A DNA stretch of 9,693 nucleotides from Prevotellaceae bacterium (GCA_031273485.1 JAISRS010000130.1:1-9693); one strand, 5' to 3'. Shown: positions 1 to 7,223, counted from the stretch's first letter. Notes: a model not told the origin generated them from the letters alone. Made by a program: numbers and translations.

Positions 1-378
1 CCCTCCGATTCGCTGATGAGCAACCGCCAACAGTTTGAAGACGAGGTGCAAAACAAACTTTCCGCCACTCTGAAAGAAGAAGGATTCGTTTATCAGCAAT
101 TAACCTCAAATCTTGTCCCTCCGCAATCGCTGAAAGACGCCATAGACGCCAAAAATAAAACCACGCAGGAAGCTATTCAGGCAGAAAACCGACTGCGACA
201 GGCTGAAGCCGACGCCAAAGCGAAAATTATCACGGCGGAAGCCGAAAAAAAGGTGAACGACCTGAAAGCCTCTGCTTTAACTCCCCTGATCATCCAGCAA
301 ATGTATATCGAAAAATGGGACGGTAAACTGCCCGTTTACGGAGAAACACCTCATTTGTTTAAGGAAATAGCAAAGTGA
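1..378 (+). CDS. SPFH/prohibitin-like membrane scaffold protein, C-terminal part (5' end outside window)
   Basis: The reading frame is open from base 1 and ends at TGA 376-378, so this is the 3' part of a longer gene. The ATG at 16 is probably an internal Met. The visible protein has the usual tail of bacterial SPFH (stomatin/prohibitin/Band 7) proteins: a segment leading to PPQSLKDAID, then a highly charged Ala/Glu/Lys-rich helix (about residues 45-85 from Met16) of the coiled-coil type that drives ring assembly, then a hydrophobic stretch and IEKWDGKLPVYG, a signature seen at the end of many members. The family forms large membrane-anchored ring assemblies that act as scaffolds or protease regulators. 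The N-terminal membrane anchor and most of the SPFH domain are not visible. It is the first visible gene of a same-strand cluster containing a kinase/phosphatase module, which suggests a membrane-organising role. Family call is strong; the function in this context is inference. Confidence 0.85.
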   Translation, partial: PSDSLMSNRQQFEDEVQNKLSATLKEEGFVYQQLTSNLVPPQSLKDAIDAKNKTTQEAIQAENRLRQAEADAKAKIITAEAEKKVNDLKASALTPLIIQQMYIEKWDGKLPVYGETPHLFKEIAK

Positions 379-415
379 ATTGGCAATTAAAAATTACGAA
401 TTAAAAACTTAAATT

Positions 416-460
416 ATGAATTACAATAATGCAGAAAATTTATCGGGAAAAACAACCTGA
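416..460 (+). other. 14-codon micro-ORF from a decayed copy of the next gene's 5' end
   Basis: An ATG at 416 opens a 14-codon frame that stops at TGA 458-460. Its product reads MNYNNAENLSGKTT, and the ENLSGK part matches MENLSEK at the start of the gene at 484. The nucleotide match is bases 434-460 against 487-514, differing mainly in the length of the A-run, which shifts the frame and gives the early stop. It is most likely a small local duplication rather than a working gene, although a translated upstream leader cannot be excluded. Confidence 0.4.
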
Positions 461-514
461 TTAAAAATAAAAATTAAAATATTATGGAAAATTTATCAGA
501 AAAAAACAACCTGA
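434..514 (+). repeat. imperfect direct repeat (two copies of about 27 bp)
   Basis: Bases 434-460 and 487-514 are near-identical, sharing GAAAATTTATC, an A-run and CAACCTGA, and begin 53 bp apart. The right copy forms codons 2 to about 11 of the small membrane protein gene. The left copy lies in the AT-rich spacer after the SPFH gene. It appears to be a local tandem duplication. Confidence 0.7.
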
Positions 515-897
515 CTGTTTCGGAAATGATCAGGAACTATTTGGAAAAGGCTGCAAAATGTGGTAACTTTTTGGCTATAGTGGGCTTTATTGCTTGCGGT
601 TTAATAGCATTAAGCGGAATAATACTTTTGTTTTATGGACGTGCCGCCAACGTCTTGACCGCTATCATTGTTACAATAATTTCATATTTCATATCCAATT
701 ATCTGTTTCAATTTAGCAAGCGGGTAAAATCTGCTTTGGTAAGTGACAGTCAGGAAGATTTTGAAGAAGGTATTAAGAATTTGAAATCACTGTTTACTTT
801 TTATTATTATCTCACAATTGTTTATCTGTGTATCCTTGCAGTTGCTATTGTATATTTTGTTATCTTCGTTAGTAGATTAATACCAAGTTTTGAATAA
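484..897 (+). CDS. small three-span membrane protein (possibly DUF5362-like)
   Basis: The 137-residue product starts at ATG 484 behind an A-rich leader typical of Bacteroidota. There is no cleavable signal peptide. Three hydrophobic segments stand out, at about residues 28-50, 57-77 and 105-130. Between spans 2 and 3 is a charged, cytoplasmic-looking loop (about residues 78-100, with SDSQEDFEEGIKNLKS). Overall size, the amphipathic EGIKNLKSLFTFY element before the last span, and the layout resemble the small membrane proteins grouped as DUF5362, but I recognise this only by general pattern. No enzymatic motif is visible. It lies 105 bp after the SPFH gene and 32 bp before the AIM24 gene on the same strand, so it is probably co-transcribed and may be a membrane partner of the signalling module. 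Being a gene is well supported; the family name is tentative. Confidence 0.75.
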   Translation: MENLSEKNNLTVSEMIRNYLEKAAKCGNFLAIVGFIACGLIALSGIILLFYGRAANVLTAIIVTIISYFISNYLFQFSKRVKSALVSDSQEDFEEGIKNLKSLFTFYYYLTIVYLCILAVAIVYFVIFVSRLIPSFE

Positions 898-929
898 TTT
901 ATCAACAAACATTTATTTTCACCGCACGG

Positions 930-1562
930 ATGAATTGCAAAATAGTAGGATATGACTTTAAAAGTCTTGAAGTAGAACTCAATCCGTTGGAGTGTTTCTA
1001 CTGCGAAAAGGGCGCCATCGTTTATCACGAAGAAGGCATCGAAAAGAACGTGAAAGTGATGGATAAAGGACTGACTGGCTTGTTGAAACGCAAACTGTCG
1101 GGCGAAAGTATCTTTTTGATGGAACTGACCAATCGTTCCAACAGCGCAAAGAAACTGCTGATCTCCGGAAAGATGGGTTTGCTTCCATTGGATCTGAAAT
1201 CCTTCGACGGGCAAATTGTTTGCCGTGCAGGACTTTATGTAGCGTCCACCAAAAATGTGGACGTCGATTTTTCGCTCAACCTCTCCTCCCTGATAAGCAA
1301 TTCGAGTCTGATGCTCCAAAAAATCACCGGCGATGCAACCGTATTCCTTGATACTTTTGGCGTTGCGGTTCGTTTGGACGTCAAGGCAGGCTCCGCAATT
1401 GAGGTCGATGAAAAACACTTTATCTGCATCAATGCCCAATCCATCTCACAGCTTCAGTCGAAATTCTCCGGCGCAGGCTTTCTCGGAGGCGAAGGCTTGA
1501 CAATGTACCGAATCACAGGCAATTCTACCGTATATGTATCAACTCAAAAACGTATTATTTAA
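930..1562 (+). CDS. AIM24 family protein
   Basis: The 210-residue soluble protein has the hallmarks of the AIM24 family (TRAP-like beta-sandwich fold, named after mitochondrial Aim24). Visible are CEKGAIVYHEEGIE near residues 25-38 (the 'G-hhh...' start of the domain), GLLKRKLSGESIFLMEL at about 50-66 (compare the usual GLLKR-hhGGE-F element), beta-rich G-hh repeats in the middle, and FLGGEGLTMYRITGNSTVY at about 184-202, the family's diagnostic C-terminal 'GEGLhhhhhTGxGxVhhQ' element. There is no signal peptide or membrane span, so it should be cytoplasmic or peripherally membrane-bound. The biochemical role of bacterial AIM24 proteins is not well established. It ends 19 bp before the vWA gene, which supports co-transcription and a functional link with the TerY-like module. 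Confidence 0.88.
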   Translation: MNCKIVGYDFKSLEVELNPLECFYCEKGAIVYHEEGIEKNVKVMDKGLTGLLKRKLSGESIFLMELTNRSNSAKKLLISGKMGLLPLDLKSFDGQIVCRAGLYVASTKNVDVDFSLNLSSLISNSSLMLQKITGDATVFLDTFGVAVRLDVKAGSAIEVDEKHFICINAQSISQLQSKFSGAGFLGGEGLTMYRITGNSTVYVSTQKRII

Positions 1563-1581
1563 AACATAAAATATTAATATC

Positions 1582-2631
1582 ATGCGACGATTACCAATTT
1601 ATTTCTTAATTGATGTTTCCGAATCGATGGTGGGCGAACCTGTGGAGCAGGTTCAGGAAGGTATTGCAGCCATTATAAAAGAGTTGCGCACCGACCCGTA
1701 TGCCCTCGAAACCGTCTATTTGTCGATTATTGTTTTTGCCGGCAAGGCGCAAAAAATCACCTCAATGGTGGAACTCTACAATTTCTATCCGCCAAAACTC
1801 CCGATAGGCGGCGGCACTTCTCTGGGCAAAGCTCTGGATTTCCTGATGAAGGATATTTCCGAAAATATCAAAAAAACAACTCTGGAAGAAAAAGGCGACT
1901 GGAAACCAATCGTTTTCCTCTTTACGGACGGAAATCCTACAGACGACTGCGAGGGCGCTTTTGAACGCTGGAAACAAAAATACGACAGAAGTAGTAATTT
2001 GATTGTTATCTCTCTCGGCGACAATGTCAATGTGAATATTTTCGACAAAATAACCGAAAATGTGCTGCTGCTGAAAAATACCGATCAGGAATCATTTAAA
2101 CAGTTTTTCAAATGGGTCACAGCATCCATCAAAACCAGTAGCATGAGCGTCAGCGAAATCAACGACGATGGAGTACATCTTGCCCCGCTGAATGACGACT
2201 ATCTGTCGAAAATCGATTTGAGCAAACACCAAAGGGTTAATATCGACGACAATTTCGCCGTAATTCTGGGTAAATGCCAAACAACCAAACGCCCCTATCT
2301 GATTAAATATAAAAAACGTCTGTCGCCAAGCGAATTTGAAAACCTGTCGATGAACGTACTCGATTATAAACTAACGGGCGCATATCCTGTTGATAACGCA
2401 TATTTTGAACTGACGGATGCCTCCGTAAAAAACAATACCGTCAGTACCGATTCCTTAATCGGATTCCCCTCTTGCCCCTGCTGCGGAAATCAATACGGAT
2501 TCAGCTATTGCTCCTGCGGCAAAATATTATGTTCGGGCGAAGAGAAAATTACTAAATGCCCATGGTGCGGCGTCGAAGCGAAATTCGAACTAAGCAGCGG
2601 CAGCGCAAACATAACAAGAACAACAGGGTGA
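1582..2631 (+). CDS. TerY-like vWA-domain protein with C-terminal cysteine-rich metal-binding domain
   Basis: The 349-residue product begins directly with a vWA domain (about residues 5-185). The metal-ion-dependent adhesion site is complete: D11-V-S13-E-S15, Thr79 in GGGTSLG, and Asp116 in LFTDGNPTD. Such domains bind a divalent metal and mediate protein-protein contacts. A middle region (about 195-290) has no family I can name. It is followed by eight cysteines at 298, 300, 301, 310, 312, 317, 326 and 329, ending in CPWCG, which matches the pattern of the TerY-C metal-binding domain found at the end of TerY-like proteins. It lacks a signal peptide and is probably cytosolic. A phosphatase gene and a kinase gene follow, giving the TerY-P triad order. 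Classic TerY is shorter (a lone vWA domain), so this is the longer, zinc-finger-bearing variety. The domain call is firm; an adaptor role is inferred from the family. Confidence 0.92.
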   Translation: MRRLPIYFLIDVSESMVGEPVEQVQEGIAAIIKELRTDPYALETVYLSIIVFAGKAQKITSMVELYNFYPPKLPIGGGTSLGKALDFLMKDISENIKKTTLEEKGDWKPIVFLFTDGNPTDDCEGAFERWKQKYDRSSNLIVISLGDNVNVNIFDKITENVLLLKNTDQESFKQFFKWVTASIKTSSMSVSEINDDGVHLAPLNDDYLSKIDLSKHQRVNIDDNFAVILGKCQTTKRPYLIKYKKRLSPSEFENLSMNVLDYKLTGAYPVDNAYFELTDASVKNNTVSTDSLIGFPSCPCCGNQYGFSYCSCGKILCSGEEKITKCPWCGVEAKFELSSGSANITRTTG

Positions 2632-2635
2632 ATTG

Positions 2636-2678
2636 AATTATGAATTATGAATTACGAATGTTGTCATAATTCATAATT
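2636..2678 (+). repeat. AT-rich 15-bp inverted repeat in the spacer between vWA and PP2C genes
   Basis: Bases 2636-2650 and 2664-2678 are perfect reverse complements (15 bp, built of AATTATG/CATAATT units) around a 13-nt loop. Similar AATTATGAATTACGAATT-like DNA lies at about 383-425 after the SPFH gene, so this is probably a dispersed intergenic repeat. No T-run follows directly and the next gene starts 15 bp later, so a strong terminator is unlikely. It could tune transcript stability between the two genes. Confidence 0.7.
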
Positions 2679-2692
2679 AAAATTAAAAAGAT

Positions 2693-4369
2693 ATGACATT
2701 TAACGATTTATTAAATAACCTTAAAGTTGGCGAACAAGTCAAGGAATTAGAATCTTCCGGCAAATTGGAAGATTTTGTTAATCGCTATAAAGCGGAAATA
2801 GAAGATTTTCTTGATGAAAAACTTAGAGAATATTCTCAAAAAGTAGAGAATGATGCCGTCGTAGCCGAAAATACTCAAGATGAAAATCATGATGAAAATC
2901 AGCAAAATTCACTTGATAAATCCTGCAAAACATCCGAAACATCATCCGAAGATGAACAAATTCAGGATAAAAGCTTCGAACTCAACGTTCAATCTTCCGT
3001 TCCGGAAGATTCTTCGACATCTTTTTTAAACTCTTCGGATTTAGACCAAAAGCCTGTTATCAAAAACCATTATGTTTTGAATAATTCGGAAAAAGCGAGG
3101 AACAACGAATTGGAAGCCATGATAAAAAGTAAATATATAAAAATAGACAACGGCAAAGTCAATCAGGAATATTGTTTTAAGTTTGAGATAGAGAAATTTA
3201 TACCCGAAATAGCCACAGTAAAGTTTCTGGGACTGGAAGATATAGGTCTGGCATTTGACCCCGAAACAAAACTTATAAAAGGCAAGCCCAACAAGTCGGG
3301 CGACCACCGGATAAAGATGCAATGCAAACGTAAAGACTGGGTTGACGGAAAACCTGTTTTTGACAGAGATATTATATTAATCATCAATCCCGATCCGCGT
3401 TCGCTGTGGAAAAATATTACCACTCCAACAGATATTGACTACTATAAACCGGATGAAGCTAAGGAGTTTGTAGCAGTCGCCGCAAAAAAAACCAGAGGTT
3501 TTCTCGGAATCGGCGCAAAGGAACAACCCCGTAAAAATATGGTAGCCGCCAGTCAGCGTGGACGTTCACATGCGCATGAGGGCAAACCGCGGGACGACCA
3601 TTTTAAATTATCGTTCAACCACGAATCGGAATGGTACGTGATGGTTGTTGCCGACGGAGCAGGCTCGGCAAGATATTCGAGAGAAGGTTCGCGAATCGCC
3701 TGTGAAACAGTGATTGAATATTGCAACGAAAAGATTGCCGCCAACAAAGAAACATTTGAACAGCGGATAAAAACGTTTCACAACGACCCGTCGCAGGAAA
3801 TGCGGAACGAGGTTGGAAAGATTCTGTACGAAATTGCAGGACATGCGGCGTTTACAGCCTACAAAAATATCGTTGCGGAATCGAAGGCAAAAGGCGCTCC
3901 CCTGAAAGATTATTCCACAACACTGATACTTTCCGTTTGCAAACGGTTTGACTTTGGCTGGTTTGTCGGAGCATTCTGGGTAGGCGACGGCGGTATAGGC
4001 ATTTATGGTAAAGAGAACGGTTTTCTGAAAATTCTGGGCGAAGCCGACGGCGGCGAATTTGCCGGACAAACCCGCTTTCTCACTATGCAGGAAATAATGC
4101 AATCTGCGGAGATTTACAGGAGGTTGCGTTTCGACATTGTTCCCGACTTCACAGCCCTGATTCTGATGACGGACGGAGTAACCGACCCGAAATTTGAAAC
4201 GGACGCCAATCTGAAACAGATTGATAAATGGCACGATTTGTGGCACGACCTGTCGCAAAGCGTCGATTTTTCGGACGATAACGCAGCGACTGCCGATCAG
4301 CTTCTTACATGGCTGGATTTCTGGTCGCAAGGTAATCATGATGACAGAACAATTGCAATTTTATATTGA
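2693..4369 (+). CDS. PP2C-type Ser/Thr phosphatase with Ig-like domain and acidic linker (TerY-P triad)
   Basis: This 558-residue protein has a helical N-terminus (about 1-50), an acidic Ser/Asp/Glu/Gln-rich low-complexity linker (about 50-125), a beta-sandwich-like domain (about 145-233), then a PP2C phosphatase domain (about 285-558). The Ig/cadherin-like domain is suggested by GLAFDPETKLIKGKPNKSGDH, which follows the 'GLsFDxxTgxIsGTPtxaG' pattern of putative Ig (He_PIG-like) domains. Metal-binding PP2C motifs are present in a divergent form: GRSHAHEGKPRDDHF with Asp301/Asp302, VVADGAGSARYS with Asp321-Gly322, STT at 408-410, WVGDGGIGIY at 429-438, LMTDGVTD with Asp494, and HDDRT at 549-553 in place of the classic DN-T end motif. 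This resembles the PP2C_2 branch seen in Ter-associated operons. The predicted role is Mn/Mg-dependent dephosphorylation of pSer/pThr, probably opposing the adjacent kinase, whose gene starts 2 bp downstream. No signal peptide is visible, so it is presumably cytosolic. Confidence 0.9.
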   Translation: MTFNDLLNNLKVGEQVKELESSGKLEDFVNRYKAEIEDFLDEKLREYSQKVENDAVVAENTQDENHDENQQNSLDKSCKTSETSSEDEQIQDKSFELNVQSSVPEDSSTSFLNSSDLDQKPVIKNHYVLNNSEKARNNELEAMIKSKYIKIDNGKVNQEYCFKFEIEKFIPEIATVKFLGLEDIGLAFDPETKLIKGKPNKSGDHRIKMQCKRKDWVDGKPVFDRDIILIINPDPRSLWKNITTPTDIDYYKPDEAKEFVAVAAKKTRGFLGIGAKEQPRKNMVAASQRGRSHAHEGKPRDDHFKLSFNHESEWYVMVVADGAGSARYSREGSRIACETVIEYCNEKIAANKETFEQRIKTFHNDPSQEMRNEVGKILYEIAGHAAFTAYKNIVAESKAKGAPLKDYSTTLILSVCKRFDFGWFVGAFWVGDGGIGIYGKENGFLKILGEADGGEFAGQTRFLTMQEIMQSAEIYRRLRFDIVPDFTALILMTDGVTDPKFETDANLKQIDKWHDLWHDLSQSVDFSDDNAATADQLLTWLDFWSQGNHDDRTIAILY

Positions 4370-4371
4370 TT

Positions 4372-5865
4372 ATGGCAAAAACAGTAAAAATAAAAGCCTC
4401 CGATGGCTCTGACGTCGAGTTTATTGACGAAATCATAGGGGCGGGAGGCATGAAGGACGTATATTTCAGTCCCGATAAATCGTATGTGGTTGCGTTTTTC
4501 AGAGATAAACAGGACTTTAACGCAAAAGACCGTCTGCAAAATATCACCGGAATATATCGTGAAAAAATATTTAAATCCGCCGGCGGCGATTATTGGAAAG
4601 ATTTGTTTTGCTGGCCTACAAAAATTGTGGAATACAACGGCAGGGTCGGAGTTGCCTGTCCCACTTATCAAAGGCATTTTTTCTTTGCAAAAGGCTCTGT
4701 GAATAACGATTTCCTTGGTATCAAAGGAAAAGAAAAGGAAGGAAAATGGTTCGCTTCCGCCAAAAATCAAAACAAATTTCTGGCTCCGGAAGAAAAAGGC
4801 GACTGGTTTAAATATTTCCAGATATGTATCCGTATCAGTCGAGCCGTGAAACGCTTACATGCCGCCGGACTTGCTCATTCGGACTTGTCGTACAAAAATG
4901 TACTGATAGACCCTACCTCCGGAAGAGCCTCAATAATAGACATCGACGGCTTGGTTGTCCCCGGAAAATATCCTCCCGACGTGCTGGGAACACCCGATTT
5001 TATCGCTCCCGAAGTCATCGCCACCAAACATCTCAAATTGGAAGACCCCACACGAAAACTGCCGAGCATCGTCACCGACCGGCACGCTCTGGCTGTGATG
5101 ATTTACATGTATCTCCTCTATCGTCACCCTTTGAGAGGCGGCAAAGTGCATGACCTCGATTCGGCTAAAGACGAGGAACTTTCGATGGGTTCCAAAGCCT
5201 TGTTTGTCGAACATCCGTCCGACAAGTCCAACAGGGTAAAAATCAATCAACTTCATCCAAGTCAATTGCCGCAGGGCAACCCCGACAAAACTCCATATAC
5301 GGTGTGTGGTCCGTATCTCAAAAAACTGTTCGACAGAGCTTTTATCGACGGATTACATAATCCCGCGCAAAGACCCACGGCAAACGAATGGGAAGACGCT
5401 CTGCTGAAAACCGTTGATTTGATGCAGCCATGTCAAAATCCGCAGTGTTGGCACAAATGGTTTGTGTTTGATAACACAACAAAACCTCGCTGTCCTTTCT
5501 GCGGCACTGAATACAAGGGAGTTCTTCCTGTTTTGAATCTCTATTCTTCGAGACGTGCAGGTACTTTCACTCCCGACGATTACCGACTGATGGTATTTCA
5601 TAATCAATATCTGTATCAATGGCATGTCAATAGAAACATCTCGCCCAACGAACGCCTCACCGACGAACAAAAAAAACCGGTAGGATATTTTGTTTTCCAT
5701 AATAATAAATGGCTGCTGATAAATCAGCGTCTTAACGATTTGGAAGATAAAACGAATGGAAAAAAAATCGCAATCGGTCAAGCCGTTGAACTCTCCGACG
5801 GAAAACAAATCCTGCTCTCTAAAGAAGACGGCGGACGACTGATTATAGTGCAAATTGTAGGATAG
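4372..5865 (+). CDS. divergent Ser/Thr protein kinase with zinc ribbon (TerY-P triad)
   Basis: I chose ATG 4372 (497 residues), 2 bp after the phosphatase stop; a TTG at 4366 would add only two residues. The kinase domain occupies about residues 18-345: glycine loop IIGAGGMKDVY (21-31), catalytic loop HSDLSYKN (169-176; Asp171 and Asn176 present, HRD changed to HSD), metal-binding IIDIDGL with Asp190 (DFG changed to DID), and IAPEVI (211-216). The beta-3 lysine of the VAxK motif is not evident: the matching segment reads VVAFFRDK, with Phe43 where Lys is expected and Arg44/Lys46 nearby. After the domain come C354-x4-C359 and C374-x2-C377 (CPFCG), a four-cysteine zinc ribbon. The final 110 or so residues are beta-rich; an FHA-like fold is possible but unproven. 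The tight gap to the phosphatase gene suggests translational coupling. It probably phosphorylates components of the same module. Confidence 0.9.
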   Translation: MAKTVKIKASDGSDVEFIDEIIGAGGMKDVYFSPDKSYVVAFFRDKQDFNAKDRLQNITGIYREKIFKSAGGDYWKDLFCWPTKIVEYNGRVGVACPTYQRHFFFAKGSVNNDFLGIKGKEKEGKWFASAKNQNKFLAPEEKGDWFKYFQICIRISRAVKRLHAAGLAHSDLSYKNVLIDPTSGRASIIDIDGLVVPGKYPPDVLGTPDFIAPEVIATKHLKLEDPTRKLPSIVTDRHALAVMIYMYLLYRHPLRGGKVHDLDSAKDEELSMGSKALFVEHPSDKSNRVKINQLHPSQLPQGNPDKTPYTVCGPYLKKLFDRAFIDGLHNPAQRPTANEWEDALLKTVDLMQPCQNPQCWHKWFVFDNTTKPRCPFCGTEYKGVLPVLNLYSSRRAGTFTPDDYRLMVFHNQYLYQWHVNRNISPNERLTDEQKKPVGYFVFHNNKWLLINQRLNDLEDKTNGKKIAIGQAVELSDGKQILLSKEDGGRLIIVQIVG

Positions 5866-5964
5866 AATTGTGAATTTGTGGCTAAATCTTTTTTTGGCGG
5901 TTAACTTACTGTCGAAAGCCTTGTCGATTTTAAGGTCTATAAGTACCTTCTTTCCTTCTTCCCC
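5866..5964. other. convergent intergenic region between kinase and propeller genes
   Basis: This 99-bp spacer separates two gene sets that face each other. It contains a run of seven Ts near 5889-5895 on the + strand, but I see no convincing GC-rich stem just before it. A weak AAGGT/ACCTT pairing lies near 5933-5950. Termination of both operons is expected here, but no clear intrinsic terminator can be claimed. Confidence 0.35.
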
Positions 5965-7140
5965 CTATTTAAACACCATTATTACAGGATTCGACATCTC
6001 GTCCATTTTCAGCAGAGCCTTTTTGTCGGCTTCCGACAAGTATTTACTTTTTGCCATGCGTTGGATTTCTTCGTCGCTGAACACAGAGCTGAGGGTTGCA
6101 TAAAAATAACCGTCGGCGCAGCCAAGCAAAACTAATTTGGAATTAGTGACGGAATTAAATATATCAAAATTCATCTTATTCGTGTTGTATGACCTCTTTT
6201 TATGTCTGTCGTAAAATACGGTAGAACTGCGGAACATCTTGTCTAAATTATCAACATCAATTTCTGCATAAGTTATGGCAAAATATTTTTCGTTGCTCAA
6301 AAAAGTGAATGTTGTCCTGCGTTTTTTATTATGTACGGCGGCTTCTAATGCTTTTTGACCGGTATTCTTGAAATTCTTTTTAAAGATTTGTTGTCCGTCG
6401 CCAAAATCGGCGTAATACACCGGCACAATATCCCTGTCTATTGATATGTCATAAATTGTATCATTTCCTCCGTAATAGTAAACAGTATTTTTGTCGTCAC
6501 TCAAGACGCTCAACGGCAGGAGAGGCGTAAAAGTTGCATAAACGCTGTTTGTACATTTCACGGATTTTTTTATTTCTAAAGTATTTCTGTCAAGAAATAA
6601 AATATCACTGCAATCATCTTTGTTGGTACAATCATAATAACTCACATACAAACTGTTGTTAAATTCGGCGGTTCTTCGGGTCATCATTGGCGATGCAAAC
6701 TGTTTTTTTCGAGTATATTGATAATCTCCGTTTAAATTACAGTACAGATATTGATTGCTCGCGTCCAGAACGAGCATATTAAGCTGTTTGTCGATAAAAA
6801 AATCGCCGAGATATGAGTATTCTCCGGGTCCGTTACCTTTTCTGTCGATACAGAATAAGAAGCGTCCGGTTGTATCAAAGCATAAAAGATTGTGTTCCCT
6901 TTGCACCTGATTCAAGAGATAAATTTTATTTTGATATTTTTCAATCCTGAGAATCTGAAGTCCAAAAAATGCCGAATCTTTGGCTTCGGGAAAAATCAGT
7001 TTATATTCGCTGAATAAATCCGAAAAGTCTGTTTTGTCGGATTTATCCATGTCTATGGATTCTGCTTCACCCTTGTCAATATGTTGTGAACAGGAGAATA
7101 GAAATCCGATGAGTAATACTGAACAAGTAAAATGTTTCAT
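5965..7140 (-). CDS. 6-bladed beta-propeller lipoprotein
   Basis: The 391-residue product starts with a lipoprotein signal: MKHF, a hydrophobic core, then the lipobox-like FLFSC with Cys17 as the likely lipidated residue. This predicts export and anchoring in the envelope. The rest matches the '6-bladed beta-propeller' family that is abundant in Bacteroidota: repeated strands of the form hhLLNxxxxxhhxFDxxGRFLFCIDRKGNGPGEY, with the diagnostic GNGPGEY at residues 102-108, then D-hhD/LVLD blade strands. Length is typical for the family. No catalytic residues are recognisable and its ligand is unknown. It has its own promoter (7185-7215) and is separated from the upstream lipoprotein genes by a cluster of palindromes, so it is probably a separate transcription unit. 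It shares length and signature with the gene at 8088-9263 and is likely a paralogue. Confidence 0.88.
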   Translation of the reverse strand: MKHFTCSVLLIGFLFSCSQHIDKGEAESIDMDKSDKTDFSDLFSEYKLIFPEAKDSAFFGLQILRIEKYQNKIYLLNQVQREHNLLCFDTTGRFLFCIDRKGNGPGEYSYLGDFFIDKQLNMLVLDASNQYLYCNLNGDYQYTRKKQFASPMMTRRTAEFNNSLYVSYYDCTNKDDCSDILFLDRNTLEIKKSVKCTNSVYATFTPLLPLSVLSDDKNTVYYYGGNDTIYDISIDRDIVPVYYADFGDGQQIFKKNFKNTGQKALEAAVHNKKRRTTFTFLSNEKYFAITYAEIDVDNLDKMFRSSTVFYDRHKKRSYNTNKMNFDIFNSVTNSKLVLLGCADGYFYATLSSVFSDEEIQRMAKSKYLSEADKKALLKMDEMSNPVIMVFK

Positions 7141-7184
7141 GTTTTAAATGTATAAAAAAGAAGTTTTTAAAATAAATGTCGAAA

Positions 7185-7215
7185 CAAAGGTAATGGTTTA
7201 TTTTTATAAAGCAAA
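7185..7215 (-). promoter_or_regulatory. Bacteroides-type promoter for the 5965-7140 lipoprotein gene
   Basis: Read on the - strand there is a -33 box TTTG (7215-7212), exactly 19 nt of spacer, then a -7 box TACCTTTG (7192-7185), a full match to TAnnTTTG recognised by the primary sigma factor of Bacteroidota. The start codon lies about 45 bp further downstream, giving a short AT-rich leader. Confidence 0.8.
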
Positions 7216-7223
7216 CAGCCAGC

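Noticed and set aside
822..1439. 205-codon open frame on the - strand
   Set aside because: It is antisense to the AIM24 gene and the end of the membrane-protein gene, both supported by family features.
3608..4339. 243-codon open frame on the - strand
   Set aside because: It lies wholly antisense to the PP2C domain, whose motifs are clear, and has no recognisable protein features.
4366..4374. TTG start for the kinase at 4366
   Set aside because: It overlaps the phosphatase stop and adds only two residues; ATG 4372 is the ordinary choice.
5353..5853. 166-codon open frame on the - strand
   Set aside because: It is antisense to the zinc-ribbon and C-terminal part of the kinase gene and carries no motif of its own.
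5885..5960. Intrinsic terminator between the convergent operons
   Set aside because: There is a T-run and a weak 5-bp pairing, but no GC-rich stem directly before the T-run, so it cannot be called.
5870..6103. 77-codon + strand frame after the kinase gene
   Set aside because: Most of it is antisense to the propeller lipoprotein gene; the sequence shows no coherent domain.
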